In this document: positions 1 through 11,239 of the stretch, piece after piece | How positions within the stretch are numbered: position 1 is the first letter of the stretch | Layout of the letters: each line of letters begins with the position of its first letter | Assembly (NCBI GenBank): GCA_029582265.1 | Contig: CM055823.1 | Span: 22,579,290 to 22,643,289 of the forward strand | Source: Zoroaster sp. YZ-2022 | Taxonomy: Eukaryota; Echinodermata; Asteroidea; Forcipulatida; Zoroasteridae | Length of the DNA: 64,000 nt | Direction of reading: 5' to 3' | Translations under genes and position numbers: made by a program | The notes under the pieces: model-generated | Told to the model about the DNA's origin: nothing | Database searches by the model: none | The model's input: the letters and a program-made list of their open reading frames with translations, nothing else

Positions 1-3000
1 AGTCCCATTGTAGCTTCATGTACCAAAACACAAACCAATCTATATTATATAAGAAAGGAATGATCTGTAGAAGGGGTCCATTTAAAGCGAAGCTTGTAGG
101 TATAGTCCCATTGTAGCTTCATGTACCAAAACACAAACCAATCTATATTATATAAGAAAGGAATGATCTGCAGAAGGGGTCCATTTAAAGCGAAGCTTGT
201 AGGTATAGTCCCATTGTAGCTTCATGTACCAAAACACAAACCAATCTATATTATATAAGAAAGGAGTGATCTGCAGAAGGGGTCCATTTAAAGCGAAGCT
301 TGTAGGTATAGTCCCATTGTAGCTTCATGTACCAAAACACAAACCAATCTATATTATATAAGAAAGGAATGATCTGCAGAAGGGGTCCATTTAAAGCGAA
401 GCTTGTAGGTATAGTCCCATTGTAGCTTTATGTACCAAAACACAAACCAATCTATATTATATAAGAAAGGAAGGATCTGCAGAAGGGGTCCATTTAAAGC
501 GAAGCTTGTAGGTATAGTCCCATTGTAGCTTCATGTACCAAAACACAAACCAATCTATATTATATAAGAAAGGAATGATCTGTAGAAGGGGTCCATTTAA
601 AGCGAAGCTTGTAGGTATAGTCCCATTGTAGCTTCATGTACCAAAACACAAACCAATCTATATTATATAAGAAAGGAATGATCTGCAGAAGGGGTCCATT
701 TAAAGCGAAGCTTGTAGGTATAGTCCCATTGTAGCTTCATGTACCAAAACACAAACCAATCTATATTATATAAGAAAGGAATGATCTGCAGAAGGGGTCC
801 ATTTAAAGCGAAGCTTGTAGGTATAGTCCCATTGTAGCTTCATGTACCAAAACACAAACCAATCTATATTATATAAGAAAGGAGTGATCTGCAGAAGGGG
901 TCCATTTAAAGCGAAGCTTGTAGGTATAGTCCCATTGTAGCTTCATGTACCAAAACACAAACCAATCTATATTATATAAGAAAGGAATGATCTGCAGAAG
1001 GGGTCCATTTAAAGCGAAGCTTGTAGGTATAGTCCCATTGTAGCTTCATGTACCAAAACACAAACCAATCTATATTATATAAGAAAGGAATGATCTGCAG
1101 AAGGGGTCCATTTAAAGCGAAGCTTGTAGGTATAGTCCCATTGTAGCTTCATGTACCAAAACACAAACCAATCTATATTATATAAGAAAGGAATGATCTG
1201 TAGAAGGGGTCCATTTAAAGCGAAGCTTGTAGGTATAGTCCCATTGTAGCTTCATGTACCAAAACACAAACCAATCTATATTATATAAGAAAGGAGTGAT
1301 CTGCAGAAGGGGTCCATTTAAAGCGAAGCTTGTAGGTATAGTCCCATTGTAGCTTCATGTACCAAAACACAAACCAATCTATATTATATAAGAAAGGAAT
1401 GATCTGCAGAAGGGGTCCATTTAAAGCGAAGCTTGTAGGTATAGTCCCATTGTAGCTTCATGTACCAAAACACAAACCAATCTATATTATATAAGAAAGG
1501 AATGATCTGCAGAAGGGTCCATTTAAAGCGAAGCTTGTAGGTATAGTCCCATTGTAGCTTCATGTACCAAAACACAAACCAATCTATATTATATAAGAAA
1601 GGAATGATCTGCAGAAGGGGTCCATTTAAAGCGAAGCTTGTAGGTATAGTCCCATTGTAGCTTCATGTACCAAAACACAAACCAATCTATATTATATAAG
1701 AAAGGAGTGATCTGCAGAAGGGGTCCATTTAAAGCGAAGCTTGTAGGTATAGTCCCATTGTAGCTTTATGTACCAAAACACAAACCAATCTATATTATAT
1801 AAGAAAGGAGTGATCTGCAGAAGGGGTCCATTTAAAGCGAAGCTTGTAGGTATAGTCCCATTGTAGCTTCATGTACCAAAACACAAACCAATCTATATTA
1901 TATAAGAAAGGAATGATCTGTAGAAGGGGTCCATTTAAAGCGAAGCTTGTAGGTATAGTCCCATTGTAGCTTCATGTACCAAAACACAAACCAATCTATA
2001 TTATATAAGAAAGGAGTGATCTGCAGAAGGGGTCCATTTAAAGCGAAGCTTGTAGGTATAGTCCCATTGTAGCTTCATGTACCAAAACACAAACCAATCT
2101 ATATTATATAAGAAAGGAATGATCTGCAGAAGGGGTCCATTTAAAGCGAAGCTTGTAGGTATAGTCCCATTGTAGCTTCATGTACCAAAACACAAACCAA
2201 TCTATATTATATAAGAAAGGAATGATCTGCAGAAGGGGTCCATTTAAAGCGAAGCTTGTAGGTATAGTCCCATTGTAGCTTCATGTACCAAAACACAAAC
2301 CAATCTATATTATATAAGAAAGGAATGATCTGCAGAAGGGGTCCATTTAAAGCGAAGCTTGTAGGTATAGTCCCATTGTAGCTTCATGTACCAAAACACA
2401 AACCAATCTATATTATATAAGAAAGGAATGATCTGCAGAAGGGGTCCATTTAAAGCGAAGCTTGTAGGTATAGTCCCATTGTAGCTTCATGTACCAAAAC
2501 ACAAACCAATCTATATTATATAAGAAAGGAAGGATCTGCAGAAGGGGTCCATTTAAAGCGAAGCTTGTAGGTATAGTCCCATTGTAGCTTCATGTACCAA
2601 AACACAAACCAATCTATATTATATAAGAAAGGAATGATCTGCAGAAGGGGTCCATTTAAAGCGAAGCTTGTAGGTATAGTCCCATTGTAGCTTCATGTAC
2701 CAAAACACAAACCAATCTATATTATATAAGAAAGGAATGATCTGCAGAAGGGGTCCATTTAAAGCGAAGCTTGTAGGTATAGTCCCATTGTAGCTTCATG
2801 TACCAAAACACAAACCAATCTATATTATATAAGAAAGGAAGGATCTGCAGAAGGGGTCCATTTAAAGCGAAGCTTGTAGGTATAGTCCCATTGTAGCTTC
2901 ATGTACCAAAACACAAACCAATCTATATTATATAAGAAAGGAATGATCTGCAGAAGGGGTCCATTTAAAGCGAAGCTTGTAGGTATAGTCCCATTGTAGC

Positions 3001-6000
3001 TTCATGTACCAAAACACAAACCAATCTATATTATATAAGAAAGGAATGATCTGCAGAAGGGGTCCATTTAAAGCGAAGCTTGTAGGTATAGTCCCATTGT
3101 AGCTTCATGTACCAAAACACAAACCAATCTATATTATATAAGAAAGGAATGATCTGCAGAAGGGGTCCATTTAAAGCGAAGCTTGTAGGTATAGTCCCAT
3201 TGTAGCTTCATGTACCAAAACACAAACCAATCTATATTATATAAGAAAGGAATGATCTGCAGAAGGGGTCCATTTAAAGCGAAGCTTGTAGGTATAGTCC
3301 CATTGTAGCTTCATGTACCAAAACACAAACCAATCTATATTATATAAGAAAGGAATGATCTGCAGAAGGGGTCCATTTAAAGCGAAGCTTGTAGGTATAG
3401 TCCCATTGTAGCTTCATGTACCAAAACACAAACCAATCTATATTATATAAGAAAGGAATGATCTGCAGAAGGGGTCCATTTAAAGCGAAGCTTGTAGGTA
3501 TAGTCCCATTGTAGCTTCATGTACCAAAACACAAACCAATCTATATTATATAAGAAAGGAATGATCTGCAGAAGGGGTCCATTTAAAGCGAAGCTTGTAG
3601 GTATAGTCCCATTGTAGCTTCATGTACCAAAACACAAACCAATCTATATTATATAAGAAAGGAATGATCTGCAGAAGGGTCCATTTAAAGCGAAGCTTGT
3701 AGGTATAGTCCCATTGTAGCTTCATGTACCAAAACACAAACCAATCTATATTATATAAGAAAGGAATGATCTGTAGAAGGGGTCCATTTAAAGCGAAGCT
3801 TGTAGGTATAGTCCCATTGTAGCTTCATGTACCAAAACACAAACCAATCTATATTATATAAGAAAGGAATGATCTGCAGAAGGGGTCCATTTAAAGCGAA
3901 GCTTGTAGGTATAGTCCCATTGTAGCTTCATGTACCAAAACACAAACCAATCTATATTATATAAGAAAGGAATGATCTGCAGAAGGGGTCCATTTAAAGC
4001 GAAGCTTGTAGGTATAGTCCCATTGTAGCTTCATGTACCAAAACACAAACCAATCTATATTATATAAGAAAGGAATGATCTGCAGAAGGGGTCCATTTAA
4101 AGCGAAGCTTGTAGGTATAGTCCCATTGTAGCTTCATGTACCAAAACACAAACCAATCTATATTATATAAGAAAGGAATGATCTGCAGAAGGGGTCCATT
4201 TAAAGCGAAGCTTGTAGGTATAGTCCCATTGTAGCTTCATGTACCAAAACACAAACCAATCTATATTATATAAGAATGGTAGGATCTGATGAAGGTGTCC
4301 ATTTTATGCGAAGTTTGTAGGTATAGTCCCATTGTAGCTTCATGTACCAAAACACAAACCAATCTATATTATATAAGAAAGGAATGATCTGTATAGGAAG
4401 TCCATTTAAAGCGAAGCTTGTAGGTATAGTCCCATTGTAGCTTCATGTACCAAAACACAAACCAATCTATATTATATAAGAAAGGAATGATCTGTAGAAG
4501 GGGTCCATTTAAAGCGAAGCTTGTAGGTATAGTCCCATTGTAGCTTCATGTACCAAAACACAAACCAATCTATATTATATAAGAAAGGAATGATCTGCAG
4601 AAGGGGTCCATTTAAAGCGAAGCTTGTAGGTATAGTCCCATTGTAGCTTCATGTACCAAAACACAAACCAATCTATATTATATAAGAAAGGAATGATCTG
4701 CAGAAGGGGTCCATTTAAAGCGAAGCTTGTAGGTATAGTCCCATTGTAGCTTCATGTACCAAAACACAAACCAATCTATATTATATAAGAAAGGAATGAT
4801 CTGTAGAAGGGGTCCATTTAAAGCGAAGCTTGTAGGTATAGTCCCATTGTAGCTTCATGTACCAAAACACAAACCAATCTATATTATATAAGAAAGGAAT
4901 GATCTGCAGAAGGGTCCATTTAAAGCGAAGCTTGTAGGTATAGTCCCATTGTAGCTTCATGTACCAAAACACAAACCAATCTATATTATATAAGAAAGGA
5001 ATGATCTGTAGAAGGGGTCCATTTAAAGCGAAGCTTGTAGGTATAGTCCCATTGTAGCTTCATGTACCAAAACACAAACCAATCTATATTATATAAGAAA
5101 GGAATGATCTGCAGAAGGGGTCCATTTAAAGCGAAGCTTGTAGGTATAGTCCCATTGTAGCTTCATGTACCAAAACACAAACCAATCTATATTATATAAG
5201 AAAGGAATGATCTGCAGAAGGGGTCCATTTAAAGCGAAGCTTGTAGGTATAGTCCCATTGTAGCTTTATGTACCAAAACACAAACCAATCTATATTATAT
5301 AAGAAAGGAATGATCTGCAGAAGGGGTCCATTTAAAGCGAAGCTTGTAGGTATAGTCCCATTGTAGCTTCATGTACCAAAACACAAACCAATCTATATTA
5401 TATAAGAAAGGAATGATCTGCAGAAGGGGTCCATTTAAAGCGAAGCTTGTAGGTATAGTCCCATTGTAGCTTCATGTACCAAAACACAAACCAATCTATA
5501 TTATATAAGAAAGGAATGATCTGCAGAAGGGGTCCATTTAAAGCGAAGCTTGTAGGTATAGTCCCATTGTAGCTTCATGTACCAAAACACAAACCAATCT
5601 ATATTATATAAGAAAGGAATGATCTGCAGAAGGGGTCCATTTAAAGCGAAGCTTGTAGGTATAGTCCCATTGTAGCTTCATGTACCAAAACACAAACCAA
5701 TCTATATTATATAAGAAAGGAATGATCTGCAGAAGGGGTCCATTTAAAGCGAAGCTTGTAGGTATAGTCCCATTGTAGCTTCATGTACCAAAACACAAAC
5801 CAATCTATATTATATAAGAAAGGAATGATCTGTAGAAGGGGTCCATTTAAAGCGAAGCTTGTAGGTATAGTCCCATTGTAGCTTCATGTACCAAAACACA
5901 AACCAATCTATATTATATAAGAAAGGAATGATCTGTAGAAGGGGTCCATTTAAAGCGAAGCTTGTAGGTATAGTCCCATTGTAGCTTCATGTACCAAAAC

Positions 6001-7137
6001 ACAAACCAATCTATATTATATAAGAACGGCAGGAACTGCAGAAGGGGTCCATTTAAAGCGAAGCTTGTAGGTATAGTCCCATTGTAGCTTCATGTACCAA
6101 AACACAAACCAATCTATATTATATAAGAAAGGAATGATCTGCAGATGGGGTCCATTTAAAGCGAAGCTTGTAGGTATAGTCCCATTGTAGCTTCATGTAC
6201 CAAAACACAAACCAATCTATATTATATAAGAAAGGAATGATCTGCAGAAGGGGTCCATTTAAAGCGAAGCTTGTAGGTATAGTCCCATTGTAGCTTCATG
6301 TACCAAAACACAAACCAATCTATATTATATAAGAAAGGAATGATCTGCAGAAGGGGTCCATTTAAAGCGAAGCTTGTAGGTATAGTCCCATTGTAGCTTT
6401 ATGTACCAAAACACAAACCAATCTATATTATATAAGAAAGGAATGATCTGCAGAAGGGGTCCATTTAAAGCGAAGCTTGTAGGTATAGTCCCATTGTAGC
6501 TTCATGTACCAAAACACAAACCAATCTATATTATATAAGAAAGGAATGATCTGCAGAAGGGGTCCATTTAAAGCGAAGCTTGTAGGTATAGTCCCATTGT
6601 AGCTTCATGTACCAAAACACAAACCAATCTATATTATATAAGAAAGGAATGATCTGCAGAAGGGGTCCATTTAAAGCGAAGCTTGTAGGTATAGTCCCAT
6701 TGTAGCTTCATGTACCAAAACACAAACCAATCTATATTATATAAGAAAGGAATGATCTGCAGAAGGGTCCATTTAAAGCGAAGCTTGTAGGTATAGTCCC
6801 ATTGTAGCTTCATGTACCAAAACACAAACCAATCTATATTATATAAGAAAGGAATGATCTGTAGAAGGGGTCCATTTAAAGCGAAGCTTGTAGGTATAGT
6901 CCCATTGTAGCTTCATGTACCAAAACACAAACCAATCTATATTATATAAGAAAGGAATGATCTGCAGAAGGGGTCCATTTAAAGCGAAGCTTGTAGGTAT
7001 AGTCCCATTGTAGCTTCATGTACCAAAACACAAACCAATCTATATTATATAAGAAAGGAATGATCTGCAGAAGGGGTCCATTTAAAGCGAAGCTTGTAGG
7101 TATAGTCCCATTGTAGCTTCATGTACCAAAACACAAA
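1..7137. repeat. 103-bp satellite array 1 (about 69 copies)
   Basis: Head-to-tail monomers of 103 bp fill the window from its left edge to 7137. Each monomer runs from agtcccattgtagc through a TATA-like tatattatataag and a HindIII site (aagctt) to ttgtaggtat. Monomers are nearly identical. Recurrent variants are ctgcag/ctgtag (PstI site gained or lost), gaatgatc/gagtgatc/gaaggatc, and a 102-bp form that lost one G in aaggggtcc. Two clearly decayed monomers lie near 4276-4315 and 6026-6045. Minus-strand frames of up to 63 codons span less than two monomers and are artefacts, because 103 is not a multiple of 3. The array ends at acacaaaccc followed by aacagat, the same junction seen at 37347 and 18622. 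Confidence 0.98.
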
Positions 7138-8160
7138 CCCAACAGATATTTTCTGTTGAAGAGGTGAATCTTATGAAACTTTGGAGTTTGCTTCACAAAT
7201 ATGTATTCTCTAGGGAGAAATAGAAGTTTTAGGCGATGGTTGCGTTGATTCTGATTTCGTTAGTGTACAACGGTTGTTTTATGTTGCTGTTTATAACTTT
7301 AATTATTGTACTACATCTGTTACCAATCGTCACACAGTCGTAACATTTTTTTCTAACAAGAAAACTTATAAAGGAATTAATCCCTCCAGGTGGTACTGGA
7401 AAATTAGCTGGCTCATGGACTAAAACACTTATTACACCTCCACTATCGGTCACAAGGACTAATCGATATGAGTGTGATCCGAAATTTCAAAGGTCACCTT
7501 GGTGACAAATAAAAATTGTTTTCTTTCCAAGATACTCTCCAAGATATCTCACAAAGTTATGTACAGATTCTGACGAAACTCAGTGGATGGGATGGGTATG
7601 TCACTAATCGACAAATCGTGTAAAATTTTGGCGAATATCTGAAATGTCAAAGGTCACCGTTGTGACAAATACAAAACAATTGTGCACAATATGACCCAAA
7701 AGTTATTGGCGGATTCGGACAAAACTTGATGGATGTGTTGGGTATGTCGGTATGAAAAATTGTTAAGAGTTTTGGGGAAGATCTGAAAGATCAAAGGTCA
7801 GCGTGGTGACAAATAATCACAATTTGCTTGTGCACAAAATATCTCAAAAGTTAATGACGAATTCGGACGAAGCTTGGTGGATGGGTTTGGTTTGACACAA
7901 TACAGTTTGTTGGTGAATATACGAAAGGTAGGGTGGGCCTCCACTACTGAAGGCTGCCCAGGGGCCTCCACATGTCTAAATCCGGCCCTGACCGCGGTGA
8001 CAAATAATATCACTAGGACTAATAGATTATAGTTTGAAGATTATCCGAAATATGTAATATACAACGCGTGAATCTGCTCATCGGTACTGTAGTGGAAAGC
8101 TAAAACAGTATACCGCTGGTGCCTCAGGGATTTAAATCTCGATAGTGTAGCCATTACACT
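7138..8160. repeat. Right arm of dispersed satellite-bearing element, copy A
   Basis: No credible gene. This stretch is repeated at 37348-38260 (copy B) and, more diverged, at 18622-19650 (copy C), always directly after the satellite monomer(s). It contains about three degenerate tandem units of roughly 145 bp (7440-7970), each with a near-palindrome like gtcaccttggtgac and ending with a 'gatgggttgggtatg'-like phrase. Copy B lacks about 90 bp of the second unit (7645-7735) and about 27 bp near 7200. At 8075-8150 a piece shared with 19590-19650 has a weak tRNA-like look (gatttaaatccc on the minus strand). 8160-8550 shows nothing recognisable. Confidence 0.85.
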
Positions 8161-8758
8161 AGCCCCATCGAAAATAATAATAGGGTGGGTTCTAAAGTTC
8201 AAAGGTCAAATGTTTGAGACTCTAAATTACTGAAATGAGGAGGTAATCGACTGACATCCCAAATGTGGGAATGTAATGGTGGTCTAATGCCAGAACCCAT
8301 AAATAAAAGTATACAACTAATGGATGAGACCCAAACTTGATAACAGAGTCTTTTGTTGAAGGTCCAATACTGAACTTAAAGGGCATGAATTGAATCCAAT
8401 GTCTGTTGAGCATAGAAGTCAAGCCATTTGGATATGGCTGATTTGTATTATTTTTCAATGGGTTTGGACGCTCTGGAGCGTGTGGTAGATGCAGCAGTCT
8501 TGGCTCGTTTGGGATTATTACTGGATATGTTATTATTAGTCGTAGTAACCTTGTAAACCAGTGTTGCGTCTGCCAGAATGGGAAGACCAGAATACCGATA
8601 GCCTTGTCGTCTCTAAGTTCTGCAGTACTCTGTCAATGAGAGCAAATGGAGAAAAAGCATCAATTATTTCATCTTCCCAAGAGAATGAAAATGCATCACA
8701 TGTTACTGTCTCAGGGTCAGAGAACCATGATACATATGGCCTGAACTAATAATTAGTT

Positions 8759-9183
8759 CTAGAACAAATAAACAATTGATGAAATATTCAGTGCTGATGA
8801 AATTTTCTGGAAGACCTGACTATTCAACTTCCATTCTAAGTGGTCATCTGTTGATGTTGAAAAAGAATCTGAATGAGCTTCTCTATGCCAGGACTGTGGC
8901 ATGCCATTATCCTCGAACCATGTTGTAAACACCAAAGCCATAACTGCTTTGTAGTCAAAGTATTGACTAGTGCCGGGGATTGGAAACCCGATATTATGAT
9001 TAATGTATGCCACAGCGGTTTCAGTACATGTAGTGAAACAGTTTTGTTTTGTATGTGAGTAGCAAAACATCTAAGTGCATAATAGACTGCCAATAATTCC
9101 AGATAATTTATGTGGAAAATTGCTTCAACTGGGCAACCTGCTCCCCAACAGCTGAGGGAAGCATTATCCATGATTTGTATCAA
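8759..9183 (-). pseudogene. RNase H domain remnant of DIRS-like element (copy A)
   Basis: Two overlapping minus-strand frames (8836-9183 and 8759-9070) together cover a retroelement RNase H. The first reads MDNASLSCWGAGCPVEAIFH then NYLELLAVYYALRCFATHIQ, the Asp- and Glu-bearing strands of the RNase H fold. The second continues with TAVAYINHNIGFP, the DNxTAVAYIN-type strand of DIRS elements, and then SWHRE. The switch of frame between them indicates a frameshift, so no functional protein is expected. It lies just downstream (in element order) of the YIDDS-containing RT. Confidence 0.75.
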
Positions 9184-9373
9184 CCCGAGGCATTATTGGG
9201 CGATATGCATAAGTTAAAACTAGCATCCACCATTGCAGTTCGAAAACAGCCTCTTGATGGCAAAGACATTTTGGCGTGAAAATCTCCCCCATGTTTCTTG
9301 AGCGCTCTATCTTTCGCCCTTTCTAAATGTCTGTAAAACAGCAGGATCAGTGGCACTGCAGAGAAACATGAAA

Positions 9374-9745
9374 CTAGTCTGTCAATAAAATGCTTGGATT
9401 TGTCTGATTGGCTAGATGGTGACATGCATTAACAACCAAATATATGTTTTTGGTCGGCAAGCACACCGTCATTTCTACTGTCTTTATCACAGAACCCCAA
9501 ATTATGTTAAACATTTTAGTAGGGTTAGGATGTGATTTGGTCTGATTGATGACAAAACCGAATTCGGTCAGAAGTGCACATCTAGCTTGAAGATTCTTTG
9601 TACATTCATTCACTGTGTCCGCAATGAGAAGGGAATCATCAATATAGCTGGCAGATATGTGGCCAGTATTGCGTAAAGTTGCAATCGCTGGTTTCATGAC
9701 CTTAGTTAATATGCGTGGTGCGCTTGACGGGTAAAAAACAAACAA
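9374..9745 (-). pseudogene. Reverse transcriptase core (YIDDS) of DIRS-like element (copy A)
   Basis: A 123-codon minus-strand frame containing SSAPRILTKVMKPAIATLR, then HISASYIDDSLL with the catalytic YIDD box (about 9632-9645), then FGFVINQTKSHPNPTK. These match the palm motifs of DIRS-type RTs, which use YIDD rather than the YADD of the LINEs nearby. The upstream RT part (fingers, 10439-10650) is separated from this piece by the 515-bp MITE at 9915-10429 and by other damage. The C-terminal codons of this frame run into unrelated sequence, so it is broken. Confidence 0.75.
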
Positions 9746-9914
9746 ACAAACAAAAACAAATCAAGTGAATTGCCACAGTTTGTCTCGCCATATAAATCTA
9801 TATAATTTCTGCTGTTCAAGGGCCATTGGAATGGTCAAATATGCATCTTTAAGATCTACCGATGCTAAAAAGCAATTAGGGCGAATGAGCGTAAGTGCAT
9901 CCTCTAGCGTCTCC

Positions 9915-10429
9915 TAGGGCTCTGCGTTTTCGGATATCTTTGGAACCGGATACCCGAAATCAGGAAACGTCGGATACCCAGATACTCGTTTTCATTTTTG
10001 TCGAAAACATGCCTCCGGTGGTGCACAAAAACATCTCCTGTAAATGGTAACAAAATTTACCTTTATAATACAGAAGATACCATAATTAAATCGATCTTTT
10101 CATTACTGTGTCGTTTTTATTAAAGTAAAACAATTAGGCAAACATTCCCTCCTGTGCTGCTGGTTTGCTAAGTTGTTTGAAGCAGCCGCTGCCATTCCCT
10201 TTGCAGCCTGAACAATTCAATACAATTTATCACAAACAGTTGGAGAACGTGTATGTAAATGTCCGTAAAATAGTACAAAGGCTTTATTGGAGTGTAATTT
10301 CTTGAATTTAAAGATAATTGTCTATAAAAGTGTAAACATTACATTTTTCAAAAGTCGTTTACGGGTAGTTGGAACCGAAAAATGGAACCGGGTAATGACA
10401 GTTTCGGTCGGATACCCGGCACAGCCCTA
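9915..10429. mobile_element. hAT-type non-autonomous MITE (copy A)
   Basis: A 515-bp insertion in the DIRS-like RT. It is flanked by perfect 8-bp direct repeats GCGTCTCC (9907-9914 and 10430-10437) and bounded by imperfect inverted ends TAGGGCTCTGC / GGCACAGCCCTA. The 8-bp duplication and TAGGG-type ends are hallmarks of hAT transposons. Both ends carry cggatacccg-like subterminal motifs. There is no transposase frame. An equal-length copy at the same relative position in block B (39990-40504) shows it inserted before the block duplicated. Confidence 0.88.
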
Positions 10430-11239
10430 GCGTCTCCATTTTAATATGGTGATATGTGACAAATTTATTAAAATGTTTCAAATTGATGATAAGCCGCAAA
10501 GAGCCATTCTTTTTCGTTGTCACAATGATATTGGAAAGATAACTGCTCTTGACAGGGCTGTGCTTCGACAATGGCACCTTTTGTACACACTGAATCTATT
10601 TCTTTATCTATCATCTCAGCTTCAGAATCTGAAAACTGTATTGAATTCAATATGGCAATGTGCCACCGTGTCTAGTCTAGGGCCCACTTGTAAGATGTGA
10701 TATTGGCCCAGGCAGAGACAAATTGCTTCAATCTTCCCGCAAAATGGGTAAATTTTTGAATGGTGTACTTACTCACGAGGTTAGTGTTCTCTGCGGTTAG
10801 TCATGCTGTCGACTGCTTGTTTGGGCCCAAAGAGCTGGCTGGCCGTAACTGGCTCTGGTTAGTCATCGGGTACGGGTTGAATGGCCGAGTTCCTGACCCT
10901 GGACCTCCTTGGTAATATGGTGCCCTCATTCAGCGGTTATAACATCCTCTCCCAAAGGAGGGCCTGAAACGCCAATCCCTTGAAGGGCGTGGCAAGCTGT
11001 GTGAATAGCTTCTTTTGTTTACACTATCAGGTTGCTGCACATGTACTTTATATCCAATTTTATTGGAATTCTGAATACTTTTGCACGACTGTGCCAAATC
11101 GTCCCCAAACAAAAGTTTGTATATGGGACTTAATTGTGAGGAACAAAGAAATTCTGACTCAAATCTGGGGGAGTTGTGTCGCGTGGACCACAAATGTAGC
11201 AATGAATTGCCACGCTTAAGAGCTGCAATTGCATCAATG

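Larger units (their letters stand above)
8550..11230 (-). mobile_element. DIRS-like tyrosine-recombinase retroelement, decayed, copy A
   Basis: Minus-strand fragments occur in the order expected for a DIRS1-type element. A gag-like tail (10930-11220, containing FGDDLAQSCK) is followed by a reverse transcriptase N-terminal part (10439-10650, with LRLIINLKHFNKFVTYHHIK), an RT core with YIDDS (9374-9745), RNase H (8836-9183, with HINYLELLAVYYALRCF) and the post-RNase H region (8560-8760, with DPETVTCDAF). Many frameshifts and stops break it. No tyrosine recombinase domain could be read further left, so the 3' end is lost or eroded. A hAT-type MITE splits the RT at 9915-10429. The 5' end abuts the tail of the L2-like LINE. 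The family call is by motif recognition; the whole element is duplicated at 38620-41310. Confidence 0.8.

Noticed and set aside
1384..6825. 63-codon minus-strand frames repeated within the satellite
   Set aside because: They span under two monomers and arise only where a 102-bp monomer restores the frame; no start context, no conservation beyond the repeat.
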